Origin: UBA7803 sp041690675
Lineage (GTDB): Bacteria > Pseudomonadota > Gammaproteobacteria > Pseudomonadales > Azotimanducaceae
Assembly (NCBI GenBank): GCA_041690675.1
Contig: JAWLGU010000003.1
Span: 57,443 to 121,442, forward strand
Length of the DNA: 64,000 nucleotides
Direction of reading: 5' to 3'
Part shown: in pieces, positions 1-8,599 of the stretch
How positions within the stretch are numbered: the first letter of the stretch is position 1
How the letters are laid out: each line of letters opens with the position of its first letter
Notes under the pieces: generated by a model
Told to the model about the DNA's origin: nothing
The model's database searches: none
Seen by the model: the letters and a program-made list of their open reading frames with translations, nothing else
Translations under genes and position numbers: made by a program

Positions 1-61
1 TTGGTTTTCTCCGGGGGCGACGCTAACATCGGGAGTCTGGGCCGCCAAGGGAGAGACGTGC

Positions 62-1345
62 ATGGCCGCGACCGACACCGGGCGTTGCCCTTACCGGCGG
101 GCCGCCGAGATCGATCTCATGGATCCGGTGGTTCAGGAGCACTGGTTCGAGGCGTACGACATACTGCGTGCGGAAGCGCCCATCCACTACATGCCGCAGA
201 TCGGCATGTACGTGCTCACCGGCTACGACGACATCGAGTACGTGTTGCGCCGCCCGGACCTGTTCACGGCCGGGCCAGACGTCACCGCCGCCAGTCCTCT
301 GATCACGTTTCCGGAAGCTCGTGCGCTGTATGAGAACAAGGGCTGGCCGCGTTACACGCCGCTGGGTGAGAACCCGCCGAAGCACGGCTGCTACCGCGCG
401 CTCGTCGACCCGGCGCTCTCGCCCCGGGCCGTCAAGGCACGGGAAGCGTTCATCCGCGGAACCATCGACGAGCTCATCGACGCCTGGATCGACGACGGCG
501 AGATCGACTTCATCAAGCAGTTCGCCGAGCCGCTGCCCATGATCGTCATCGCGGAGCTGCTGGGCTTTCCGCGGATGGATCTTCCGCAGCTGAAGGAATG
601 GTCCTACGCCTGGGTGCTGCCGTTCTCCCGGGGGCTGTCTCTCGAGCAGGAGCTGTGGGCGGTGGAGAAGCACATCGAGCTGCAGCATTACATTCACGAC
701 ACGGTGAAGCAGAAGCGGCGCAAACCCGGCGATGACATCATTACCCGACTGACCCGGGTGGAGCTCGAGGACGTGGACTCGGGCAGGGAACGGCCACTCA
801 CCGACACCGAGATCATCGGCATCACCGATCACCTGCTGATCGGCGGCAATGAGACCACCACCTTCGCCCTGTCCAACGGTCTCTGGCTGCTGTTCCGCCA
901 CCCCGAGGTCCAGCGAGCCCTGGAGGCGGACCGGTCGAAGATCAAGGGGTTCGTCGAGGAAGTGCTGCGGATCGAATCACCGACCCAAGGTCTGTACCGG
1001 TTCGTGACCGAGGACACCGAGATCAACGGTATCGCCCTGCCGAAAGGGGCGGTGCTGAGCATTCGCTACGGGGCCGGCAACCACGACCCGGAACGCTTCC
1101 CCGATCCCGATACGCCGAACCTCACCCGCAAGAACGCCGGCCGGCATCTCGCCTTCGGCCTGGGAGAGCACGTCTGCCCGGGTGCGACCTTGAGCCGGTT
1201 CGAGCAGAACTGGGCCTGGGAGATCCTGTTCGACCGAGTGCGTAGCATGCGTCCGGTGCCGGAGAAGGACGATTACACCCACGTCCCGGGGATGTGGTTG
1301 CGGGCTCTGAAATCGATACACATGCGGTTCGAAAGGATCACGTGA
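62..1345 (+). CDS. cytochrome P450
   Basis: Soluble haem-thiolate monooxygenase of 427 residues, the usual bacterial length. Seen: an I-helix motif GGNETT (oxygen activation), the K-helix ExxR in EEVLR, and the haem-binding loop FGLGEHVCPG, whose Cys is the axial iron ligand. There is no membrane anchor, so the protein should be cytosolic and depend on a separate ferredoxin and reductase; neither is visible here. The start is the ATG after a GGGAGAG ribosome-binding site. It appears monocistronic, with a broken gene and a convergent secreted protein downstream. The substrate cannot be told from sequence. Confidence 0.95.
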   Translation: MAATDTGRCPYRRAAEIDLMDPVVQEHWFEAYDILRAEAPIHYMPQIGMYVLTGYDDIEYVLRRPDLFTAGPDVTAASPLITFPEARALYENKGWPRYTPLGENPPKHGCYRALVDPALSPRAVKAREAFIRGTIDELIDAWIDDGEIDFIKQFAEPLPMIVIAELLGFPRMDLPQLKEWSYAWVLPFSRGLSLEQELWAVEKHIELQHYIHDTVKQKRRKPGDDIITRLTRVELEDVDSGRERPLTDTEIIGITDHLLIGGNETTTFALSNGLWLLFRHPEVQRALEADRSKIKGFVEEVLRIESPTQGLYRFVTEDTEINGIALPKGAVLSIRYGAGNHDPERFPDPDTPNLTRKNAGRHLAFGLGEHVCPGATLSRFEQNWAWEILFDRVRSMRPVPEKDDYTHVPGMWLRALKSIHMRFERIT

Positions 1346-1543
1346 TCGTCCGGTCGAGACGGTTTCGGTGGTGACCGATGTCCGGCAGGGTGCCCATCAA
1401 CTCTCCGCACCTGTCCGCGCAGCCGTCTGCGCCTGAAGAAACGCAACGGTGCGCTCGCGGATCGCGCTGGCGATATTGCCACGGCTGGTTCGGCTATATG
1501 CTTTTCAGATGAACGCTGGCGCTCGGCGCTTCGGGAGGAAAAA

Positions 1544-1764
1544 GTGTACGCAATCAAGGCCTATATCCCGGATCCCGACGCAAGCCTGTTCGAGTTTCGT
1601 GATCAGAAGACGATGTACGGCGGAAAGAAGGTCGTTGCGGGCGATACGATCTACCTGTTCGCGAGCGAGAACGAGGGCGGCACGGGGCTGGTGGCCAAGG
1701 GGGTGGTAGTCTCGGTCACAGGCTCACCGAAGAAGCCGCAGCCTTCCTCGAAACGCACTTCTAG
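1544..1764 (+). pseudogene. small conserved protein, internally deleted and frameshifted
   Basis: A GTG start follows a strong GGGAGGAA ribosome-binding site. About 55 residues then look like a genuine protein start (MYAIKAYIPDPDASLFEF..., GDTIYLFASENEGG, GLVAKGVV). The frame then becomes low-complexity. In another frame the last bases before 1764 read HRLTEEAAAFLETHF and a stop, which looks like a natural C-terminus. The likely history is one gene that lost its middle and its frame. From memory, related proteins are around twice as long and of EVE/ASCH-like type; that family is not certain. The end overlaps the stop codon of the convergent gene by 3 bases. Confidence 0.6.
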
Positions 1765-2849
1765 CCCGCACCCAGCAGCGCCATCAATGCCGGGAAATCC
1801 ACGGCGGCGAGGGCTCGACGCAGAGGCTCCCGGTACTCGCTGCGGTTCGCGTAGATGTCGACCACGATCAGGCGGATCGCCTGGGGATCCCCGCGGCCGT
1901 CGGCCAGGGCGGGATTGAGCCGGACGAGCTGCCGATCCTGGGGGTCGGAGTCTTCCGCCAGCTCGAATCGGCCCGAGCCGAGGCGCACCGGGGCTCGACG
2001 CTGCTCCGGCGTCAGCGAGTCCCGGAGCTGCCGCAGCGCCTTCAGGTCGTCCACTACCGCCTGCTCGTGCTCGCCCAGCATGCCCGCGTGCTCGCCCTGC
2101 AGGCCGGCGTACATTCGGCGCATGTCGTTCATGGAGCGGAGGAAGGCTTCGGCCTGCTCGGCATCGAACTCCTTGAGCTGCTGGTACTGGGCTTCGATCT
2201 CGGCATCGTCGAAGGTGTCGTCGCTCGAGAGGGCGGCGCTGTCCCTTTCCGTTTCCTGCAGCTGTTTCTCGAGCTCCCGTTCCTTGAACGCGAGGAACGC
2301 CTCGACCGTGACCGCTTGCCAGGGCTCGTTCTTCGGGGCGTGAATCACCACGCGGTTGTCGTCGAACATGGGATGGCCGCCGACGGTGTCCGTGCGGCGG
2401 GGAGCGGGGTAGAACGTATCCACCTCGTCTCGGTGGCTCGGCTGGGCCGTGAATCCCACCCGGGGATCGTTGACGCTCACGGTCAGCGACCCGGTGATGA
2501 GGCGGTCCGCCTCGGGCTTCAGGCCGCAATCCCCCTGCCAGCTGTCGGCGGCGTAGAGGTGGACGGCGACGCTTCCGGAACGGGGGCCTCCGGGTGTCCA
2601 GGGAAAGCCGAGGAACACCTGGTTGCGCAACCGTGTGCCCGGGAGGTTCCGCAGCACACCGTTGCGGGTCTGCAGGGCGTCGATCTTCATGAGCAACCGG
2701 TGGAGATCGGGTGCTTCGGCGATTCGCGAGGGATCCTCCGTGTTGTCGAGTGAGTCGAGCCAGCAGACATCGGCCAGCGCGGGACTGCCGATGCAGGCCA
2801 ATGCGTAGAGAGACAGGAAACCGAAACCGTTGCGGAGGATGGCTCGCAT
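1761..2849 (-). CDS. secreted protein of unknown function
   Basis: 362 residues beginning with a clear signal peptide (MRAILRNGFGFLSLYALAC, cleavage near SPALA-D). The mature part has a globular N-terminal half, a charged Glu/Gln-rich helical stretch around residues 190-280 likely to form a coiled coil, and a final globular segment. No family was recognised. The ATG at 2849 is preferred over an upstream TTG because it carries the signal peptide and has GGAG 9 bases upstream. It is convergent with the broken gene at 1544. Probably periplasmic; function unknown. Confidence 0.75.
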   Translation of the reverse strand: MRAILRNGFGFLSLYALACIGSPALADVCWLDSLDNTEDPSRIAEAPDLHRLLMKIDALQTRNGVLRNLPGTRLRNQVFLGFPWTPGGPRSGSVAVHLYAADSWQGDCGLKPEADRLITGSLTVSVNDPRVGFTAQPSHRDEVDTFYPAPRRTDTVGGHPMFDDNRVVIHAPKNEPWQAVTVEAFLAFKERELEKQLQETERDSAALSSDDTFDDAEIEAQYQQLKEFDAEQAEAFLRSMNDMRRMYAGLQGEHAGMLGEHEQAVVDDLKALRQLRDSLTPEQRRAPVRLGSGRFELAEDSDPQDRQLVRLNPALADGRGDPQAIRLIVVDIYANRSEYREPLRRALAAVDFPALMALLGAG

Positions 2850-2967
2850 GGACACTTGCTCCAACCGGAGGTGGACTTCAGCACTGTCGAACCCTGGTGC
2901 GGCAGCGCGAACGAATCCTAACGCGGCCTTCGGTTCACGTATTGCAGAAACCCGACATTGGTTCGGC

Positions 2968-3801
2968 TCAGCCTTGGGGGGGCAGCAGGAAGTTCAGTCG
3001 CTGGCGCAGGCGCTGAGGAGTGGTGCCGGCCATGGCGCAGACGTCCCTGGTGAAGTGGGCCTGATCGCTGAAGCCGAGATCCTGGGCCGTGGCCGCAAGC
3101 TGGTGGGCGCGAATTCTGCTCACCGCCGACTGGAATCGGGCGATACGGGCAAACTGTTTGGGCGCGATGCCCACGGAGCGCTTGAAGCGACGCTCGAATT
3201 GCCGCTCGCTCAGGCCGGTCTCGGTGGCCAGGGCCCGGACCGAGACCGCGCCCAGCGCCCGCACCGTCCGCTGGGCAGCAGCCCGGACCACGGGATCGGG
3301 GGCGCCGCGCCGGTGCCGCAACAGGAACCCCTGAACGAGCAGGATCCGCTCTCGATGGTCGGTGGCATCGGCCAACCGACCCTCCAGGTGGCGCAGCTCC
3401 GGCGCCGGCCACACCTCGTCCAACGCGACTCGCCGATCGGCCAGGCCGTCGAGGCCGAAGAAGCTGGCTGCGCCCCATGGCGTGAACCGCACCGCCACCG
3501 AGCCCACGTCACCTGCGGCGCGGTAGGCTTGCGCGGTCCGCTGCAGCCCGGTGAGCGCGCTCTGCATGTAGCGCGCCTCGCCGTCCTCGAGCATTCCCAG
3601 CGCGTCCCGGTACTGGAAGCAGGCTACCATGGACGTGGAGGGGAGGATGGTCACGTCGCCGCTCTGCCGCGAGATGCGGCCATCGATCTCGTGGATCCAG
3701 ATTGCGTCGACGAGCCCGGCGAGCTCGGCGCACGGCGGAAAAGTCAGCCCCGTGTTGGAGGCCGGTTGCGCAGGTCCATCTATCGGCTTCTGGAGCAGCA
3801 T
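2968..3801 (-). CDS. AraC-family transcriptional regulator
   Basis: 277 residues. The N-terminal 140 or so resemble the ligand-sensing domain found in AraC proteins of the DUF6597 type (ILPSTSMVACFQY). The C-terminal 100 form the two-helix-turn-helix AraC DNA-binding domain, with SVRALATETGLSERQFERRF as the first helix pair and TAQDLGFSDQAHFTRD, the classic second motif. It is divergent from the GST-like gene at 3867, 65 bp away, so that gene is the natural first target to test. The ligand is unknown. Confidence 0.92.
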   Translation of the reverse strand: MLLQKPIDGPAQPASNTGLTFPPCAELAGLVDAIWIHEIDGRISRQSGDVTILPSTSMVACFQYRDALGMLEDGEARYMQSALTGLQRTAQAYRAAGDVGSVAVRFTPWGAASFFGLDGLADRRVALDEVWPAPELRHLEGRLADATDHRERILLVQGFLLRHRRGAPDPVVRAAAQRTVRALGAVSVRALATETGLSERQFERRFKRSVGIAPKQFARIARFQSAVSRIRAHQLAATAQDLGFSDQAHFTRDVCAMAGTTPQRLRQRLNFLLPPQG

Positions 3802-3866
3802 CGGCGTGGCAGGGCGTCCAAAAGGCGGCGATTATAGGCGATGTCTTCGAAGTCCGGATTCCAGAG

Positions 3867-4484
3867 ATGCCACACGAGATCAAACTCTACGAGCTCGCGC
3901 CGACCCGATCCGCCCGCTGTCGCTGGACGCTCCTGGAGGCGGGCCTCGAGTTCCAGTCCATAGGCAACGATCCCGGCATCATCGGCAGCGCGGAGCTTCG
4001 TCGGCTTCATCCGCTGGGTAAGCTGCCGGTCGCGGTGATCGACGGAAAGCCGTTGTTCGAGTCCGCGGCGATCTCGGCGGCCATCGCCGACCTGGTCCCG
4101 GAACGGCGCCTCATCGCGGCGCCTGGCACCTGGTCGCGGGCGCTGCACGATCAGTGGGTGATGTTCGCGCTGACCGAGCTGGAGCCCTGGGTGTGGACCG
4201 CGGAGCTGAACACGCTGGACTTCGTTCTGCCGAAGGATCAGCACGTCCCCGAGATCGTTCCGCAGTGCGAGAGGATGTTCAAAAAGGCGGCCGCCGCGCT
4301 GGACGTGGAACTGTCCAGGTCGCCCTATCTGATCGAAGGTCGCTTCACGGTCAGCGACATCATCGTCGGCTACACGCTCAATTTCGGCGCCGAGTTCGGC
4401 TGGATCGACGAGTTCTCCCACCTGCGCGCGTACCTCGAGCGGTTGTTCGAGCGCGAGCACTGCACGCTGGTCCGGAACGGCTAG
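3867..4484 (+). CDS. glutathione S-transferase family protein
   Basis: 205 residues with a thioredoxin-like N-terminal domain (KLYELAPTRSARCRW, HPLGKLPVAVIDGKPLFESAAI, including the cis-Pro and the E-S glutathione-contact pair) and an all-helical C-terminal domain ending in the N-capping segment FTVSDIIVGYTLNF. The ATG at 3867 places the first beta strand at the very start; upstream sequence in the frame is not protein-like. It is divergent from the AraC regulator. The active-site residue is probably in the TRSAR loop. Substrate unknown. Confidence 0.9.
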   Translation: MPHEIKLYELAPTRSARCRWTLLEAGLEFQSIGNDPGIIGSAELRRLHPLGKLPVAVIDGKPLFESAAISAAIADLVPERRLIAAPGTWSRALHDQWVMFALTELEPWVWTAELNTLDFVLPKDQHVPEIVPQCERMFKKAAAALDVELSRSPYLIEGRFTVSDIIVGYTLNFGAEFGWIDEFSHLRAYLERLFEREHCTLVRNG

Positions 4485-4600
4485 CAACGCTGCAGCACGC
4501 CCAGGGTCTCCGTTGCGCGTGACGGGTCCTGTTGATGGTCAATGCGTCCTGTCGAACACCCGCTACCATCGAGCGGAGCACTGCACCGGGGAGCACACGC

Positions 4601-5044
4601 ATGAGCTATCTCAGGTTCGGCGCGATGATCGTGACGTCGACGCTGATCATGTACGGCATCATGTACCTGAACACCTTCGAGCTCAGCCACGTGAGGTTCA
4701 GCGAAACCCGGGTGTACATGGCCTTGCTGATGGGTTCGTGCATGGCCATCGTGATGCTGAGCTTCATGCTCTCGATGTATGCGAACCGCTGGACAAACCT
4801 GGGGGTTTATCTCGGCAGCGCACTGATCTTCGTGGCTGCGCTCTGGTTGGTCCGCAGCCAGACCACGGTGGATCAGGTTTCCTACATGCGCGCGATGATT
4901 CCGCACCACTCCATCGCCATCCTGACCAGCGAGCGGGCGAAGATAACCGACCCGCGGGTGCGTGAGCTGGCGGACGAGATCATCGCCAGCCAGCGCCGGG
5001 AAATCCTCGAGATGGAAAACCTGATCGAGGACCTCACCGACTGA
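4601..5044 (+). CDS. DUF305-type membrane protein
   Basis: 147 residues. Three hydrophobic segments (about 5-25, 37-60 and 67-86) are followed by a helical C-terminal DUF305-like domain containing RAMIPHHSIAILTSERA, with the paired His and nearby Met typical of the family, and an acidic helical end. Known DUF305 proteins are small helical proteins often linked to metal handling. The ATG at 4601 follows GGGGAG and is preferred to earlier in-frame starts that lack protein character. It ends 9 bp from the convergent epimerase fusion. Confidence 0.85.
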   Translation: MSYLRFGAMIVTSTLIMYGIMYLNTFELSHVRFSETRVYMALLMGSCMAIVMLSFMLSMYANRWTNLGVYLGSALIFVAALWLVRSQTTVDQVSYMRAMIPHHSIAILTSERAKITDPRVRELADEIIASQRREILEMENLIEDLTD

Positions 5045-5053
5045 GACGGCGGA

Positions 5054-7564
5054 TCAGACCATGAGGCGCTCCCAGCTGCCGTAGCGGCCGTGCACGTGGC
5101 CGCGGGGCAGGGTGGCGGCAATCAGCAGCACCCCCGCCACGAAGCTGGCGACAGTGGCGCCATCCCCCGGCTGATATACGAACGGCGTGATCAAGAGCGA
5201 AACGCCCAGGGCCACGTTGAGATACCGCACCGCCCGCGCCACCTCCGCCCAGGCGATCACGGAAACGGTGACGACCAGGGAGCCGATGAGGTGATCCGCG
5301 TTGGCCATGCTGCCTTCGGTCCCCAGGGTGAGCCGGGTGAACATCAGCCACAGACCGATGAGGGCACAGGCCACCAGGGTCCACGGCGGGGTCACGCCTT
5401 CGCTCAACATGTCGTGCAGTATCTGCGCGGGAGAGCGCTCGAAATCCCGGCTCAGCGATGCCGTCGCCGACATATCGCCGGGGCGCGGCTGGTGCACGTC
5501 GGTGTCGCCGGTGAAGAATATGCGCAGCCACGGCCGTCCCGCGCGGCGCCGGCGCAACAGAAACTGGCCCGTTGCCACCAACTCGTTGGCGGAGTAGGTA
5601 ATCTGCAGCAGCATGGCGGCCGCCGCAATCAGGCACAGCGCGCACCACGTGCCGATGAGGATGGGCTGAATCACGATGAACGTGATTGAGACGATGCCCA
5701 GAGGCACGATCAGGAACCCGAAGGACGCCACCACCCAGGGCATGGTCCGCCAGCGTCGCGGTGAGCCGATGATGCCGAGCAGGATTTCGAGCGTGTAGAC
5801 CACCGCCCCGAGCCCCGCATCGGGGACCGGGAAGGCCTTCGATATATCGGAGGTGATAACGGCGGCGGTGCCGTTGGGTGCGTTCGGGCCACCGGGGAAG
5901 AACGGATCCCAGATGCGGTCCACGTGGCCGAGCTGGTAAGCGGTCATGTACATGGAGCAGAACAGCCCCACGAACGCCAGCACGATGATCGGCAGACGCT
6001 GGAGCCAGCTCGACGGCGACGTCGTCCAGCCCGGCGGAACCGTGGGGCCGGTGAGCGCCGCCGCGGGCGACACCCCCGGGGGCGGCCGGCTCGCCGCCGC
6101 GAGGCCGATTGCGGCGGCGCCCAGCAAGGTGTCGTTGAGATAGGCGGCGGGCGTGGGCGCCCAGAACAGCAGGGGAGCCATCAGCAGCCAGACGCCGACC
6201 AGCGCCGCGCCCCAGCGCAACGGCGCGGCGCGCCAGGACAGCGAACCCAGCGCCAGCGCCGCCAGAAGGACCCCCGACACCACATCGCTTCGGCTCATGG
6301 CCGCCGATTCGTATCCGAGGATGAACGGCGCCAGCATCAGCCAGCAGCCGATGGCGACGTTGAGGAAGTGGGCCCAGAGAAAGCTCGCGTGTTGATCCCG
6401 GAACCGGCGTTCGTAGCGCGTGCGCACGGTGTCCGGGTGGTCACCCATTTCGGCCCCCGGCTCCGTGGCGGCCTCCAGCCAGGGCGGCGGCAGCACACCG
6501 TTCTTCCGGTACCAGCCGTGCGGGTCGCGCTCGAGTGACTCGACCAGCGCAGGCAGGGTTTCACGGAAACTGTGACGGGGCGTCCAGCCCAGAAGCTCGC
6601 TGGCGCGGGATGTATCCAGGGCGTAGTGATCGTCGGCCAGCTCGACCATGAACGGCCGGATGAAGGGCTTCCTGCCCTGGTCCAGGGCGTCGGGGATCAC
6701 CGGTTCGAGCTTGAGCTGGGCCCACGCGCCGACCTTGGCGAGCGGCTTCGGCAAGCTCAGGGTCCGCCATTCCTCCTCGCCGTGGATGAGGCAGCCGATG
6801 CGGTCCTGCAGCTCGGCGTAGCCCATCACCTGCTCCTCGCCGACGACGATCTCGACGAAGTCCGGGAGCTCGCCGCGGCGCTCCACCACGCGCGCGAAGG
6901 CGTCGAGCATGTCCTCGGCGTGCAGGGTGGACTGACCGGTACGGACGTCGCCCGAGTAGAGATGGCTGAGCGGCGCGCGTTCGTAGATCCGCGCGATCTG
7001 GTTCGCGATGGTCGGCACCACGGACGCTTCGTCGTAGAGGCCGGCGAGGCGGAGCACTACGACGGGTATGTCGCCGTGCTCGGCGCGAATCACTTCCTCG
7101 GTTGCGAGCTTCGAGAGCGGGTAGCGCCAGCGCGGACCGAGGGGCCAGGACTCGTCGATGCGCTGGTCGGGGCTGCACGGCGCGTGTACCAGCATGGTGC
7201 TCGAGTAGACGAATTGCCGAACGTCGAGCTCGCGCAAAGCCCGGAGCAGCCTCCGTGTACCGCGCACGTTGATCTCGTCGTAGAGCGGGTTGTCTTCGCC
7301 GGTGAAGTCGAAGTAGGCGGCGAGATGGATGCAGGACTCGACGCGCCGCCCGTGGTGGGCCTCCAGCCGGCCGACGGCCTCGCGCACCGAGTCGTCGGAG
7401 GTGAGATCGAAGACGATTGAGTCGTCGGCCTCGTCGCTCTCGACGCGGTCGAGACCGACGACGGTGTAGTGGGGTTTGAGTGCTCGGCACAGGGACGTGC
7501 CGATAGCGCCGGCGGCACCCGTCACCACCACGATGCTGCGCTGTTCCGGGGGTGTGCTCTCCAT
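5054..7564 (-). CDS. NAD-dependent epimerase fused to SPW-repeat and VKOR-like membrane domains
   Basis: 836 residues. Residues 1 to about 360 are an extended SDR/epimerase: the NAD-binding loop TGAAGAIG near 15-22 and a YPLSK (YxxxK) catalytic pair. From about 373 (MGDHPD) the protein becomes membrane-embedded. SPW-type helix pairs come first (LNVAIGCWLMLAPFILG), then a vitamin-K-epoxide-reductase-like bundle whose redox motif is CALC near residue 640, then a second SPW pair (LNVALGVSLLITPFVY). VKOR domains oxidise thiol partners with quinone. The ATG at 7564 is chosen because the frame upstream of it is not protein-like. The link between the sugar-nucleotide-type domain and the redox domain is unexplained. 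Confidence 0.88.
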   Translation of the reverse strand: MESTPPEQRSIVVVTGAAGAIGTSLCRALKPHYTVVGLDRVESDEADDSIVFDLTSDDSVREAVGRLEAHHGRRVESCIHLAAYFDFTGEDNPLYDEINVRGTRRLLRALRELDVRQFVYSSTMLVHAPCSPDQRIDESWPLGPRWRYPLSKLATEEVIRAEHGDIPVVVLRLAGLYDEASVVPTIANQIARIYERAPLSHLYSGDVRTGQSTLHAEDMLDAFARVVERRGELPDFVEIVVGEEQVMGYAELQDRIGCLIHGEEEWRTLSLPKPLAKVGAWAQLKLEPVIPDALDQGRKPFIRPFMVELADDHYALDTSRASELLGWTPRHSFRETLPALVESLERDPHGWYRKNGVLPPPWLEAATEPGAEMGDHPDTVRTRYERRFRDQHASFLWAHFLNVAIGCWLMLAPFILGYESAAMSRSDVVSGVLLAALALGSLSWRAAPLRWGAALVGVWLLMAPLLFWAPTPAAYLNDTLLGAAAIGLAAASRPPPGVSPAAALTGPTVPPGWTTSPSSWLQRLPIIVLAFVGLFCSMYMTAYQLGHVDRIWDPFFPGGPNAPNGTAAVITSDISKAFPVPDAGLGAVVYTLEILLGIIGSPRRWRTMPWVVASFGFLIVPLGIVSITFIVIQPILIGTWCALCLIAAAAMLLQITYSANELVATGQFLLRRRRAGRPWLRIFFTGDTDVHQPRPGDMSATASLSRDFERSPAQILHDMLSEGVTPPWTLVACALIGLWLMFTRLTLGTEGSMANADHLIGSLVVTVSVIAWAEVARAVRYLNVALGVSLLITPFVYQPGDGATVASFVAGVLLIAATLPRGHVHGRYGSWERLMV

Positions 7565-7687
7565 CTCCCCAGTAGGGCAATCTCCATGCCAGTGACGGGT
7601 CTCGAGACGGGCCGAGGCGAAGCCGAGGCCGCTCCTTGCACCAATCTTGCATCGGGCCGGGCATCGCCTGGCGGGTCGAGCAGGAGC

Positions 7688-8116
7688 GTGGATCTGACCG
7701 TCGCGTGGTTGAAGAGCATTCACGTCGCCGCCCTGGTGCTGTGGAGCGCCGGATTGCTCTACCTGCCGGGCTTGTTCGCCACCCATCACGACCCCGAACG
7801 CGCGGACGTACGCGCCTACCACCGCCTGCGCGCCATCACCCGCTTCACCTACATCGGCGTCGCCTCGCCGGCCGCCGTGGTGGCCATTCTGTCGGGCTCG
7901 CTGCTGGTATGGCTGCGCGACGTCAGCGGGGGCTGGCTGCCGCTGAAGCTGACCGCCGTGACCGGCCTGGTGGCCTATCACGCGTTCTGCGGCTACGTGC
8001 TCGCGCGATTGCGCGGGGAGCACGGCTTCGGCGCGTCGGCACTGCTGTCGCTGACGCTGGTTCCCCTGGTGCTCATCGCGGTGGTGCTGTGGCTGGTGCT
8101 GGCGAAGCCGGTGTGA
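7688..8116 (+). CDS. HemJ/CopD-superfamily membrane protein
   Basis: About 142 residues with four hydrophobic segments. WLKSIHVAALVLW, a first-helix His, and GLLYLPGLF match the HemJ/CopD superfamily of four-helix haem- or copper-associated membrane proteins. The start is inferred as the GTG at 7688, the only codon directly before the conserved helix; AGGAG lies just upstream but unusually close (1 base). It sits between the epimerase/VKOR fusion and the oxidase genes, which suggests a role near respiratory-chain assembly. Whether it has protoporphyrinogen oxidase activity cannot be said. Confidence 0.8.
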   Translation: MDLTVAWLKSIHVAALVLWSAGLLYLPGLFATHHDPERADVRAYHRLRAITRFTYIGVASPAAVVAILSGSLLVWLRDVSGGWLPLKLTAVTGLVAYHAFCGYVLARLRGEHGFGASALLSLTLVPLVLIAVVLWLVLAKPV

Positions 8117-8119
8117 GCC

Positions 8120-8599
8120 TCAGTCGCCGTCCTCGTCGACGATGCCGATCTGGTGATGGAACACCAGCTTGCCGCCGAGCCAGCCGGCGAGCCCTACCTG
8201 CGCCACGCCCAGAGCCGACAGATACAGGCCCCAGGGCAGCACCGCGGCCTCGGCGTCGGGAAGCCGATACAGCCAGTTGGCGAAGCCCACGGAGATGGGC
8301 ATGACGGCGGCGACGAAGTGGCTCCAGGCGGCGGCGCGGCGGCGGATGCCGCGAACCGCGAGCAGCTCCACGGCCCCGGCGACGCCGGCTGCAAGGCCGC
8401 CCAAGGTGCCGGCACCGGCCAGCCACAGGGACGCACGTGCCCAGAAGGGATCGGCGCTGGCCAGGTACCCGAGGTCACTGCCCAGCACGGCGATCAGGAA
8501 GGCGATGGGAAAGGTCACCATCATGGGGTGGACGGGGTGCCCGGCCACGGCCACCCGCGACTCGGCGCCTTCGGTGATGAGGTCGGGCGAGCGCTTCAT
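8120..8599 (-). CDS. DUF2231 membrane protein
   Basis: 159 residues. AVAGHPVHPMMVTFPIAFL near the N-terminus is the DUF2231 signature, with paired HPxHP histidines, followed by four hydrophobic helices and an acidic tail. The ATG at 8599 is supported by AGAGGAG about 7 bases upstream. It is convergent with the CopD-like gene (3-bp gap). It diverges from coxB with the two 5' ends overlapping by 23 bp, so its start codon lies inside the coxB signal-peptide region. DUF2231 proteins often accompany oxidase and cytochrome genes; biochemical role unknown. Confidence 0.85.
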   Translation of the reverse strand: MKRSPDLITEGAESRVAVAGHPVHPMMVTFPIAFLIAVLGSDLGYLASADPFWARASLWLAGAGTLGGLAAGVAGAVELLAVRGIRRRAAAWSHFVAAVMPISVGFANWLYRLPDAEAAVLPWGLYLSALGVAQVGLAGWLGGKLVFHHQIGIVDEDGD

